In this document: piece by piece, positions 18,981 through 27,361 of the stretch
How the letters are laid out: the number at the start of each line of letters is the position of its first letter
How positions within the stretch are numbered: position 1 is the first letter of the stretch
From: Pollutimonas nitritireducens
GTDB lineage: Bacteria > Pseudomonadota > Gammaproteobacteria > Burkholderiales > Burkholderiaceae_B
Reading direction: 5' to 3'
DNA: 64,000 nt
NCBI RefSeq assembly: GCF_002849615.1
Contig: NZ_PDNV01000011.1
Span: 89,670-153,669, forward strand
Program-made: the position numbers and the translations under genes
The notes under the pieces: generated by a model
Told to the model about the DNA's origin: nothing
Databases searched by the model: none
What the model saw: the letters and a program-made list of their open reading frames with translations, nothing else

Positions 18981-19889
18981 CTACAGAAACTGCGTGTTGT
19001 CAGACCCTCTAGGTTGAATTCGTTTAATAAATCGACTTAACGGTTCAGAAACGCCAGTCCGAGGATATAGAAGGTAAGTCATCAATTTCGCTTCTCCCTG
19101 AGGCATTTGCAATTCTCGGGCAACCACATCCGGGTGTCCGTACATGCCGATCTGGGAGGCGGTGACAAAGCACAGGCCATAGCCTGCTGCCACCAGTGTC
19201 AAGGCCATCCCCAAGGAGCTAGCCTGTCCGACCACAATAGGTTCGGCATTAACCTCACTCAACAATTTGACAATCTGCTGTAGGTAACCTTCACACTCAT
19301 AAGGATGACCCATCACCAGCGGGTAACGCAGCAATTTATCCAGCGGGATTTGTGCGTGCACCAACAAGGGATGACGTGCGGCCATAACCACTACCAGCGG
19401 ATCACTCCAGACAAAACCAGCAACGATATCGTTTCCCGTATCGCACGAGTGAGCAAAGCCAGCGTCAAACACGCCTTCTCGCAGCCCCCTCAACTGCTCG
19501 GCTAGTGGTACGTCAAACAAGTGGATCTCTACTTCAGGATCTTCCTCACGGCAGTGCGCCAGCAATGTTGCTAATCGGGGTTCGGCTGCTCCATCAGAGA
19601 CTGCAATACGCAGCATACCGCGATAACCTGCTGCTGCGGCCTTAGCACTCACCGCAGCTTGGTCAAGACTGTCAAATACCCGACGCAGATTCAGCAAATA
19701 AACCTCACCTGCAGGAGTCAAGGACGTGCCACTTCGATCACGTTTAAACAACGCGACACCCAACTCGCCCTCCAGCTCCTTGATGGAACGCGACAGCGGC
19801 GACTGCTCAATGTGCAGCCGCTCAGCTGCGCGAGTGAAGTGTAACTCCTCAGCCAGTACGATAAAGCGACGTAAATGGCGTAATTCCAT
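18981..19889 (-). CDS. LysR family transcriptional regulator
   Basis: A full-length LysR regulator of 302 residues. The helix-turn-helix is at residues 3-60 (HFTRAAERLHIEQSPLSRSIKELE), followed by the linker helix and a two-lobed effector domain from about residue 90. It is clearly related to the stand-alone effector domain at 15961-16620. The nearest target is unclear: upstream (19890 on) there is a long region without a gene. Confidence 0.88.
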   Translation of the reverse strand: MELRHLRRFIVLAEELHFTRAAERLHIEQSPLSRSIKELEGELGVALFKRDRSGTSLTPAGEVYLLNLRRVFDSLDQAAVSAKAAAAGYRGMLRIAVSDGAAEPRLATLLAHCREEDPEVEIHLFDVPLAEQLRGLREGVFDAGFAHSCDTGNDIVAGFVWSDPLVVVMAARHPLLVHAQIPLDKLLRYPLVMGHPYECEGYLQQIVKLLSEVNAEPIVVGQASSLGMALTLVAAGYGLCFVTASQIGMYGHPDVVARELQMPQGEAKLMTYLLYPRTGVSEPLSRFIKRIQPRGSDNTQFL

Positions 19890-20594
19890 TCTAGACCGCC
19901 TCCAGCTGCTGATCCCGCATGATACGTTGATCTAACGCCGCACTAGCACTACGCCGATACCAATCACGCACCCAACCATCTTTATAGTAAACAAATAGAG
20001 GATAAAACAAACGATTCAAAACCATGAATTCCTAGCAAAGGCTATAACAGCACGCTTATGCTGAATAGCTTCGAGAAATAACAACAAACCCACTATCTGA
20101 GTGATATTCGATATCAAAATAATTTGCCACTTGCTGAAAGGAGTAGGTTCTCAGTCAATGCAGTGAAATAGCGTAAGCAACAGGTCCTGACACTAAGACC
20201 AAATAATGTGTATCTGCTTATAAGGGAAGGAGGGAGATATCCACAAAACCTCATCAACTGTGCATTCGCCCATATACTATTTACTCGGCTCTTCAAAGTT
20301 ACAATGCCCTGATTAAAGACGGGCAATGTTAACTTCAAGACTCTACCCACACGATGATGACAGTTTGATGACGCATCAATTACAAAAATGTAATGAGCTC
20401 ATTCGAAGTATCCCTAAACTGCTGAGACGAGCTTTTCATGAGTTTTTTATACCATCAATAAAGAGACATAAAACATCTAAAGAAGCTAACTCAGGCCACA
20501 TCATTTTTCGGCATTATTTCTCGTACATGCATCTTCGGTCAGAATCTTTGACCATGCAGACACTAGATTGAAGATGCCCTCTTCGATGTAGTCA
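19890..20594. other. Intergenic region with an orphan copper-box promoter copy
   Basis: About 700 bases without a supported gene. Between 20330 and 20420 it repeats the layout of the copR promoter at 24870-24960: GACTCTACCC, then TGACAG or similar, GATGACG, the 16-bp palindrome, and ATTCGAAG. Short frames at 20114-20350 and 20326-20571 have no family features. Confidence 0.5.
20379..20394. promoter_or_regulatory. Copper-box palindrome ATTACA-AAAA-TGTAAT (orphan)
   Basis: A perfect 6-4-6 inverted repeat identical in arms to the sites before copA and copR. No gene starts nearby in either direction, so it appears to be left over from a deleted operon. Confidence 0.6.
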
Positions 20595-22217
20595 CTACGC
20601 CACTATCCGGTAGTTACGCATTAACCCAAAGTCCTCATGCTCCAGCATGTGACAGTGATAGAGATAAAGTCCCGTATAGTCACTAAAACGCATCAGAAGT
20701 TTCACGCGCTCACCTGGCATCACCAGTACCGTGTCCTTCCAGCCCTGATCGACATAACCATCACGCACATCATCGCTACCTTTTCCATTACGCCGCTCCA
20801 ACACTTGAAACTGCTGATCGTGGACATGTATCGGATGTGCCATCGCCATCATGCCGCTATCGTTAACGAACTCCCAGACTTCTGTGGTATTCAGCTTGAC
20901 AAGCTCATCGGGCGCCACGGCCGTCATTTCAAAGGTGCGTCCGTTAAATCCCCATTGCATATGCCCCATCGTAATTCGGAATGTTCTCGGCGCTGTACGA
21001 TTGACGGCATCCTCAACTGGTAGCCAGGTGATTTTGGACAACTGCTCGGGTAGCTCAAGCGATCCATTCGACTCGCGCGTCACTTCGATCATAAAGATCG
21101 GAAACTGCGCTCCAGCAGCCATCGATGATGTGCCCATCATCCGCCCCATGCCGCCCCCCATCATGCCTCTCATCGACCCCTCGAACGCAAGGCTCATGAG
21201 TGTGATCTTTGTGCCAACATCATCGTTGCTGAAATCGGCCCACAACTCAATACGTTCAGCGGGGGCCAACATCACGTAGTTCTTATGCACAGGACGCTCA
21301 AGCAATCCACCATCCGTTCCAATTACAGTGAGCGGCCGTCCGTCCTGCCATGCTAGCTTATAGATCCGCGAATTAGAGCCATTAAGAATACGCAATCGAT
21401 AAGGGTGCCTAGCAACTTCCAGTGATGCATCAGAGCGACCATTAACCAGAATGGTGTCACCAAAGAACCCCATCATTGACGTCATCATACCGCCCGACAT
21501 CATTCCTCCACCACCCATCATGCCACCCAACGCCTGCCGCGCGCCGAAGGCGCTACTCGCTGCGGCAGCAGGGCCGGTGCCGCTCAGATAACGGAATTGG
21601 TTATCGTCATCGAAGCTCCGATCCTGAATGATGATCGGAACATCATATTCGCCGCGTGGCAGCTGTAGCACCTGTTCCTCATCGTCACTCACCAGAAGTA
21701 AGCCAGCGAGCCCAAAGTACACCTGCTCACCCGTTTGACCATGGGGATGTGGGTGATACCAATAAGTGCCGGCACGATTGCGCACTTCAAATTCGTAGCG
21801 ATAACGTTCGCCCGGTCCAATCGCGAAGCGTGGATGCCCGTCCATGGTGTCTGGCACATGCAAACCGTGCCAGTGTACGTTGCTGGCTTGGTCGAGTTGA
21901 TTTAAGAAATCGATGCGCAGTTTCTGTCCGCGTTGGACGTGTAAGGTCGGCCCAAGGTAACTGCCATGCAACACCTGGACACTTGCGGGATCTCCCTTGA
22001 GTACGCGGGCTCGATAGGACCACACATTAGTGGCCAACCCAGGGCGTAGCGCAGCGCTATTCGGTGCGGCCGTCAATTCGATCCAAAGATCCGGTTCGAA
22101 GCTGTTGTGTATCTGGGTGGCAGTACTTGGCTCTGGAAGTCCAAGCAGCAATGCAGTCGATCCCAAACCTGCATAACGCAGAAAGCTGCGTCGGTTAATT
22201 AAATGATTGGTTGTCAC
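20595..22217 (-). CDS. Periplasmic multicopper oxidase (CueO-like)
   Basis: A 540-residue multicopper oxidase. The N-terminus has a twin-arginine signal (NRRSFLRYAG) with cleavage near residue 33. All four copper motifs are present: HWHGLHVPDTMDG, YWYHPHPHG, MAHPIHVHDQQF and YHCHMLEHEDFGLM. A Met/Gly-rich insert (GGMMGGGGMMSGGMM) near residues 225-245 and GGGMGRMMG later resemble the Met-rich Cu(I) sites of CueO. It probably oxidises Cu(I) to Cu(II) in the periplasm. It is the last gene of a leftward series beginning with copRS. Confidence 0.9.
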   Translation of the reverse strand: MTTNHLINRRSFLRYAGLGSTALLLGLPEPSTATQIHNSFEPDLWIELTAAPNSAALRPGLATNVWSYRARVLKGDPASVQVLHGSYLGPTLHVQRGQKLRIDFLNQLDQASNVHWHGLHVPDTMDGHPRFAIGPGERYRYEFEVRNRAGTYWYHPHPHGQTGEQVYFGLAGLLLVSDDEEQVLQLPRGEYDVPIIIQDRSFDDDNQFRYLSGTGPAAAASSAFGARQALGGMMGGGGMMSGGMMTSMMGFFGDTILVNGRSDASLEVARHPYRLRILNGSNSRIYKLAWQDGRPLTVIGTDGGLLERPVHKNYVMLAPAERIELWADFSNDDVGTKITLMSLAFEGSMRGMMGGGMGRMMGTSSMAAGAQFPIFMIEVTRESNGSLELPEQLSKITWLPVEDAVNRTAPRTFRITMGHMQWGFNGRTFEMTAVAPDELVKLNTTEVWEFVNDSGMMAMAHPIHVHDQQFQVLERRNGKGSDDVRDGYVDQGWKDTVLVMPGERVKLLMRFSDYTGLYLYHCHMLEHEDFGLMRNYRIVA

Positions 22218-22338
22218 TGTAATCTCCTGACGTCATTTTTTGTCGCAATGTGAAAGTAACCCTCAAGAGCTCGCCGGTCGGGCTCAGTGCAAACAATAAG
22301 AGGTACCGGCGAGGTAGGAGCTATAAAGCATCTCTACC

Positions 22339-22590
22339 CTACTCCCTCCGGTCGCTGTATCTCTTTTGATGCCCGTGCCCAAGGGAAGACCAGTCTGAAA
22401 ACGCAATCACATAAAGAACAATCAAATTGAGCATTGGAATTAGCATCAGCAGACTGAGCCAGCCCGAAAAACCAGCCTTAGAAAATATTTTCCAAAAGGG
22501 CGGCAAAATGAGAGCTGCCACGAGCAGCATAACTAACCAATGGAGACCAAACCCCCACGCCATCCCATTCATATACATTCCGTGCATCAT
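22339..22590 (-). CDS. Small membrane protein in the copRS-oxidase operon
   Basis: An 83-residue protein. I chose the ATG at 22590 because TGAGGA lies 8 bases upstream; it starts MMHGMYMNGMAWG, a Met-rich N-terminus that could bind copper. Two hydrophobic helices follow, with FWKIFSKAGFSGW and PMLNLIVLYVIAFSDW between and within them, a pattern seen in small membrane proteins of the DUF805/signal-anchor kind. The tail is basic and His-containing. Placed between copS and the oxidase, it is probably part of the copper response. Confidence 0.6.
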   Translation of the reverse strand: MMHGMYMNGMAWGFGLHWLVMLLVAALILPPFWKIFSKAGFSGWLSLLMLIPMLNLIVLYVIAFSDWSSLGHGHQKRYSDRRE

Positions 22591-22688
22591 GTTGTATTCC
22601 TCAGCCAAATTATTTCTGTACCCACCGCTATAACCAGAGCCGCTACAGCGTGTAGCACATTGTTAATCAGCGATACCTAGTTAAAAAT

Positions 22689-24110
22689 TTACTTGGCCGT
22701 CGCTTTAGGAAGAGCGACCTCAAAAATCATATGTCCATCCACCTCTTTTGCAGTAATGGTGCCGCCATGTGCGTCAATAATTGACTTGACAATAGCTAGA
22801 CCTAAACCAGCTCCGTCCCCTTTACGTTGACGTGAAGGATCCGCGCGGTAAAACCGGTCAAACAATCTTGGTAGATGCTCGGAATTGATCGTATGTCCCG
22901 GGTTTTCTACACTAATAGCAATCGTGTCGTTGCTGTTAGCAGCTAGCGAGACTGTAACTGCTCTCCCTGGAGGGGTGTAACGTATGGCATTGGATAAAAG
23001 ATTGCTTAGCGCGCGGCGCATCATCAATCTATCACCCTGAACACATATAACTGGACCTTTACATATCAATGAAACGGAGCGTTCTTCGGCCCATGCCTCG
23101 AAGTAATCAAATAGCTCCTGGACTTCAGTAACCAAATTCACGCTGACCAGTTCCGGTTTGAGCTGATTATTATCGGCTTGCGCCAAAAACAGCATATCGC
23201 CGACCATTTTGGCCATACGTTCGTATTCTTCCAGATTCGAATATAAAATTTCTCGATACTGCTCGACATCGCGCGATTGAGAGAGTGCCACTTCCGTCTG
23301 CGTTTTCAGATTCGTTATGGGCGTACGCAGCTCATGAGCGATATCAGCCGAAAAGTTCGACAGGCGTTGAAAACCATCTTCGATGCGATCCAGCATGTCG
23401 TTGAATGACACGGCCAGTTCAGTTAACTCCACCGGAACGGTACCAGGTGCGAGCCGAATAAAAAGCTGATCAGATTTGATTCGACGAATCTCTCGGCTGA
23501 TGCGCCGTATCGGCGCATGACCCTGATACACAGCAAACCATGTCGCCAGAATAGCAATCAGACAGGCTGCGGTCGTAATAACTCTCAGGTAACTGCGAAA
23601 GCTTTCAAGATAGTGCAAGTGAAAATTGATGCCAGTGGCAACGGCTAAGGTTAAAGGCTCGGCGCCTTGAAGACCTTTGTTCATTAGCTGCACAACAGCA
23701 CCTCGATAGGTCTCTCCCTTATCCCGCCAGATTTTCACCGAGTCAATGGTGATTACGCCGGTAAAGGGAACCAACCGTGTAAAACCATCCAGATCCGAAT
23801 TAGGCGTAGCGTAAATCACATTGCCATGACTATCCGACACTCGAAATTGTGCATTACGATGGCCTGAGATCGCAGCCGCCAGCCGACGCTTCAATACATC
23901 CGGCTCTTGACTGGCTGACGGCTCAGAGAGCGACTGCGTCAGCGATTGAACAACAGCATTAAGCTCATCGACATCCTGCTGAACGAAGTGACTATTAATG
24001 GATCGTTGGACCATCCATCCAAACGTGAGAAGCACCACTGTGATGACCGCTCCAATGGATACGGTCAGACGCAGGGCCAGCGACGCAGGGCGGCGTGCCA
24101 CTCTTTTCAA
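22689..24110 (-). CDS. copS: Heavy-metal sensor histidine kinase, CopS/CusS-like
   Basis: A 473-residue membrane kinase of the heavy-metal sensor family. It has a transmembrane helix near the N-terminus, a periplasmic domain of about 140 residues, a second helix, a HAMP linker and the H-box [17 protein letters not shown]. The catalytic domain shows N, G1 and G2 motifs ([30 protein letters not shown]). Its start overlaps the copR stop by 4 bases. It is expected to sense periplasmic copper or silver and phosphorylate CopR. The metal is inferred from the copper genes around it. Confidence 0.9.
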   Translation of the reverse strand: MKRVARRPASLALRLTVSIGAVITVVLLTFGWMVQRSINSHFVQQDVDELNAVVQSLTQSLSEPSASQEPDVLKRRLAAAISGHRNAQFRVSDSHGNVIYATPNSDLDGFTRLVPFTGVITIDSVKIWRDKGETYRGAVVQLMNKGLQGAEPLTLAVATGINFHLHYLESFRSYLRVITTAACLIAILATWFAVYQGHAPIRRISREIRRIKSDQLFIRLAPGTVPVELTELAVSFNDMLDRIEDGFQRLSNFSADIAHELRTPITNLKTQTEVALSQSRDVEQYREILYSNLEEYERMAKMVGDMLFLAQADNNQLKPELVSVNLVTEVQELFDYFEAWAEERSVSLICKGPVICVQGDRLMMRRALSNLLSNAIRYTPPGRAVTVSLAANSNDTIAISVENPGHTINSEHLPRLFDRFYRADPSRQRKGDGAGLGLAIVKSIIDAHGGTITAKEVDGHMIFEVALPKATAK

Positions 24111-24790
24111 CCTACGCTGCTGACATCAAGCATATATCCCATACCGCGAACGGTATGGATCAGCTTGGGTTCAAAGGCATCATCGATTTTGGCGCGCAGG
24201 CGCCGAATCGCCACGTCAATGACGTTGGTGTCGCTGTCAAAATTCATGTCCCACACCTGTGAGGCAATCAGAGAGCGCGGTAACACCTCACCTTGGCGGC
24301 GCACCAAAAGCTCCAGAAGCGCAAACTCTTTGTTTGTCAGGTTAATGCGTACCTCTTGCCGCCTCGCCCGCCGACGTGGAATGTCCAGCACCAGGTCGGC
24401 CACTTGCAATTGATCACTCAGAGCGGGCGCTGCGCCTCGGCGCAGCAGTGTACGCACTCGTGCGAGCAGCTCCGAAAATGCAAAAGGTTTAATCAAATAA
24501 TCATCGGCGCCTAGTTCCAAACCCTTAACCCGGTCCTCCACGCTATCGCGCGCCGTCAAAAACAATACCGGTGTCGCCGATTTCGCTTCACGCAAGGCTT
24601 GAACAATACGCCAACCGTCAACATCTGGCAGCATGACATCTAGGATGATTAAATCATAGTCCTCTGTCAGGGCGAGGTGGTGCCCATCCAGACCCGTACG
24701 GGCCAGATCGACTATAAAACCGGACTCAACCAGCCCTTGGCGTACGTATTCGCCAGTTTTTATCTCATCTTCAACGACGAGCAATTTCAT
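24107..24790 (-). CDS. copR: Heavy-metal response regulator, CopR/CusR-like
   Basis: A 227-residue OmpR-family regulator. The receiver domain carries the phospho-acceptor Asp in [14 protein letters not shown] (about residue 51) and a conserved Lys in [14 protein letters not shown]. The C-terminal winged helix ends [13 protein letters not shown], as in CusR and PcoR. The gene leads a leftward operon (copR-copS-membrane protein-oxidase). A perfect copper-box palindrome lies 125 bases upstream. It is the probable reader of the palindromes listed throughout the island. Confidence 0.92.
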   Translation of the reverse strand: MKLLVVEDEIKTGEYVRQGLVESGFIVDLARTGLDGHHLALTEDYDLIILDVMLPDVDGWRIVQALREAKSATPVLFLTARDSVEDRVKGLELGADDYLIKPFAFSELLARVRTLLRRGAAPALSDQLQVADLVLDIPRRRARRQEVRINLTNKEFALLELLVRRQGEVLPRSLIASQVWDMNFDSDTNVIDVAIRRLRAKIDDAFEPKLIHTVRGMGYMLDVSSVG

Positions 24791-24914
24791 GGGATCGCTC
24801 CTGCGATAGGCTTCTGTTTTGTGCCTGACTTAAGGGATTGCCCCCTGACCTAGAAGCGTCAGAACTCATGACGAGACTCTACCCGTGGCAAGCTGACAGC
24901 ACGATGACGGATGA

Positions 24915-24930
24915 ATTACAAAATTGTAAT
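24915..24930. promoter_or_regulatory. Copper-box palindrome ATTACA-AAAT-TGTAAT before copR
   Basis: A perfect 6-4-6 inverted repeat 125 bases upstream of copR. It suggests that CopR activates its own operon. Confidence 0.7.
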
Positions 24931-24965
24931 ATACCGATAATTCGAAGGAATTCTTTTATGAACAG

Positions 24966-24988
24966 CGCGCAGACGTTCCGTCTGCGCG
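24966..24988 (-). terminator. Strong hairpin downstream of copZ
   Basis: CGCGCAGACG (24966-24975) and CGTCTGCGCG (24979-24988) form a perfect 10-bp stem with a 3-base loop. It lies beyond the copZ stop in the direction of transcription. There is no clear U-tract on that strand. Confidence 0.5.
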
Positions 24989-25175
24989 GCCAGTTACTTG
25001 GCGCACGGCAGTGATTTTACCCAAGCGTTTTACCAGATAGTTATGAACATCTGCCAAGCACGTGACCAATAATATCGCTGGCCTCAGATGATCTATCACG
25101 AGTATTGTGCCGAAAAATCCCTAAAGCATGTCAAAAAATGGGCTAGGGCTCAGCAGTTTAACGGTGCCGGGCCCT

Positions 25176-25376
25176 CTAAGATACACGTTTCGGCGTATAT
25201 CCAACTTCTCGAATGGCGCGTTCAATGGTATCTGCATTGAGAACTCCATCGATCCGAATCAAATGAGCGGGAAGATCAATGCCAACGCTGGCCGCCGGTG
25301 CCGTTTCTTTGATCACGCGCGTGATGGTATCCACACAGTGGCCACAAGTCATATCTTTCACTTCAAATTCAATCAT
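25176..25376 (-). CDS. copZ: Copper chaperone CopZ (HMA domain)
   Basis: A 66-residue single heavy-metal-associated domain with the ligand motif MTCGHC near residues 9-14 and the expected beta-alpha-beta pattern ending VGYTPKRV. Such chaperones bind Cu(I) in the cytoplasm and hand it to a P-type ATPase. It is divergent from the DUF2933 operon, with a copper box between them that could drive both. Confidence 0.88.
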   Translation of the reverse strand: MIEFEVKDMTCGHCVDTITRVIKETAPAASVGIDLPAHLIRIDGVLNADTIERAIREVGYTPKRVS

Positions 25377-25578
25377 TCTGCTATCTCCTTAGGTAGTGCA
25401 GCATGACAATACTAAACCTTCCCACGACGACAATGTCAAGCTGGCCCAACGTCGCATTTACCGAGCATTTTCTGCATTAAGATCAAATACTTGCGCCACT
25501 CGAGCGACCGCAGTTGCTATCTCTTTTTTCCTTTAAGTAACAGCCAGTTGCTTGACTACCGTGAAACTTGGCACGGAC

Positions 25579-25594
25579 ATGACAAAAATGTAAT
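25579..25594. promoter_or_regulatory. Copper-box palindrome ATGACA-AAAA-TGTAAT between copZ and DUF2933
   Basis: Five of six positions in the arms are symmetric. It lies 110 bases before the DUF2933 start and 203 before copZ, in their shared divergent region. Confidence 0.6.
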
Positions 25595-25703
25595 GACAAC
25601 GTAATCGAACTGACAGCCCTAGTTGGCTACAGTGTATTTGTCACCGCCTACTCATCACTGCCGGGCGGATATAAAGCAACCTGCCTATTTGAAGGAAACG
25701 ATG

Positions 25704-25964
25704 ATGAAATGTGATATGAAAACCATGATGAAGACGGCCCTTGGCCTAGGCGTAGTCGTTGCCGTGGCGTACGCGACTATGCCCGCCGCCCGTGGATGGA
25801 TTGCCGCCGGTGCTCCGTTTTTATTCCTTCTGATTTGCCCCTTGATGATGTTTTTCATGATGAAAGGCATGCACTCCTGCGACAAGGACCAAAGGGCGGA
25901 AAAAAACCAAGCCGACAAAGCTCCCACCACACCATTGGTCGGACACTCGCCGCTCAAAGATTAG
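25704..25964 (+). CDS. DUF2933 family membrane protein
   Basis: An 86-residue protein beginning MKCDMKTMMKTALGL. The ATG at 25704 is preceded by AAGGAA at 6 bases, the same spacing as in its paralog at 52298-52591, so it is preferred to the ATG three bases earlier. Two hydrophobic helices cover about residues 12-30 and 35-52; the second ends LICPLMMFFMMKGMHSC, rich in Met with a Cys. These fit DUF2933, a family I associate with copper islands. It heads an operon with the sialidase-like protein and a 37-residue protein. Confidence 0.75.
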   Translation: MKCDMKTMMKTALGLGVVVAVAYATMPAARGWIAAGAPFLFLLICPLMMFFMMKGMHSCDKDQRAEKNQADKAPTTPLVGHSPLKD

Positions 25965-26039
25965 TCGGCGCACAGCCGTCCCACTCTACTCATGGCGGAC
26001 TCAGGATGGGATAGCACTTGGATTAACGGATATCACGTG

Positions 26040-27011
26040 ATGAGTTCTAAAACGATTTTTACCATCTTGGCGGCAACAAGCGTTGCCACGCTATTTATGT
26101 TCGGCGGACTTGGCGTAGCAACCGCAAGTACCGAGCCATCCTTAGCCGATACACAAGCCATAAAGACTTTGGCACGGGCTGCGCCGATTGAACTCACCCA
26201 CCTGCACGGGCTTGCCTATAGCGCAGACGGTCAACAGCTGCTTATCCCGAGCCATCATGGCATCGCGGCGTATGTGGATGGTCAATGGGCAAAAATGGCC
26301 GGGCCTGAGCATGATTACATGGGATTTGCCACCACCCGAGAGGCGTTTTACAGCAGCGGGCATCCAGCAGCAGGCTCTAACCTAATTAATCCGTTTGGCC
26401 TTATTAAAAGTACGGATGCAGGAAAAACCTGGCGGCAGTTGGGGCTAGAAGGAGAGTCCGATTTTCATACCTTGGCCACAAGCTATGAAACCAATGCGGT
26501 TTATGTTCTGAATTATGGGCCTAATACCCGGATGCCCCAAGCTGGCCTGTATATGACTCAAACAGACGGCCTGACGTGGACGCGAGCAGCCGCTAATGGT
26601 CTGAAGGCCAAAATCAACAGCTTAGCGGTGCATCCACGCGATGCCAACGTCGTTGCCGTGGGTGCCGCCGACGGGTTGTACTTGTCTCGTGACGCGGGCA
26701 ACCATTTTGAGCTATTGATTCGAAGCACGCAGGTACTAGCACAGTGGTTCGATCTGAATGGCGAGCACCTTTGGGTTAGCAGTTACGCAAACGCCCCCGT
26801 GCTGAGTCGCATGGGCCTGAGTGATGGCGGAGCGAATGAAAAAATCAAGCTTCCTGCATTGAACAAAGACGCGGTGGCCTTCATTGCTCAAAACCCTACC
26901 CGCCACGAAGAAGTTGCTATTGCGACCTTCAAGCGTAGCGCCTATATCACTAAAGATAGGGGTGCAACGTGGACGCAAATCGCTGACGGTGGCACGGCCC
27001 TCGATAAATAA
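26040..27011 (+). CDS. Exported BNR-repeat protein (F510_1955 family glycosylhydrolase-like)
   Basis: A 323-residue secreted protein. The signal peptide covers about residues 1-32 (ATSVATLFMFGGLGVATAS). It then shows repeated beta-propeller sequence with Asp-box-like motifs: STDAGKTWRQLG, SRDAGNHFEL and TKDRGATWTQI. This is the sialidase/BNR type fold recalled as the F510_1955 family, found beside DUF2933 in copper islands. Enzymatic activity is unproven; it may be a periplasmic binding propeller. The start at 26040 is preferred to 25992 because it places the signal peptide at the N-terminus, though its ribosome binding site is weak. Confidence 0.7.
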   Translation: MSSKTIFTILAATSVATLFMFGGLGVATASTEPSLADTQAIKTLARAAPIELTHLHGLAYSADGQQLLIPSHHGIAAYVDGQWAKMAGPEHDYMGFATTREAFYSSGHPAAGSNLINPFGLIKSTDAGKTWRQLGLEGESDFHTLATSYETNAVYVLNYGPNTRMPQAGLYMTQTDGLTWTRAAANGLKAKINSLAVHPRDANVVAVGAADGLYLSRDAGNHFELLIRSTQVLAQWFDLNGEHLWVSSYANAPVLSRMGLSDGGANEKIKLPALNKDAVAFIAQNPTRHEEVAIATFKRSAYITKDRGATWTQIADGGTALDK

Positions 27012-27067
27012 GGTCCGCCCTTCTAAATTTTGGCATCTAGCTCCCATCAAATGGCTTGGACAATCCC

Positions 27068-27181
27068 ATGAGCAATAAGCTGATAAAAATCATTGTGATC
27101 GTGCTGGCGGCGATTGGACTCTTGGCTGTTTTTGCTCTCGTCGGCATGGGAGCCATGATGTTTTGGATGATGGGCACTTGA
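27068..27181 (+). CDS. 37-residue Met-rich single-pass membrane protein
   Basis: A small ORF starting MSNKLIKIIVIVLAAIG with one transmembrane helix and ending MGAMMFWMMGT. It is 37 residues, the same length as a clear paralog at 52177-52290 ending MGIMMFWMLSN. Both sit in operons with a DUF2933 gene behind a copper box. The repeated co-occurrence supports a real gene. A role in copper binding or as a small partner of DUF2933 is inferred from the Met-rich end. Confidence 0.6.
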   Translation: MSNKLIKIIVIVLAAIGLLAVFALVGMGAMMFWMMGT

Positions 27182-27266
27182 TGTGAACGTGACACGATTA
27201 AGTGTCACCCCGCTTCCGCCAGTATCGAAAATGCAACCAGACGACCAATCTGACGAACACCCTCGC

Positions 27267-27282
27267 ATTACAAAAATGTAAT
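27267..27282. promoter_or_regulatory. Copper-box palindrome ATTACA-AAAA-TGTAAT before copA
   Basis: A perfect 6-4-6 inverted repeat 80 bases upstream of the copA start, well placed for activation by CopR. Confidence 0.72.
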
Positions 27283-27361
27283 GCCAGCGTCATTGGGCCG
27301 ACATGCACATTTCGTTAAAGTGCATGTCATCAATTTAATTTGAGGCTTTGATCATCGAAGG

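Noticed and set aside
20326..20571. An 81-codon ORF across the orphan copper box
   Set aside because: It begins inside the promoter-like repeat and codes through the palindrome, so it is likely chance.
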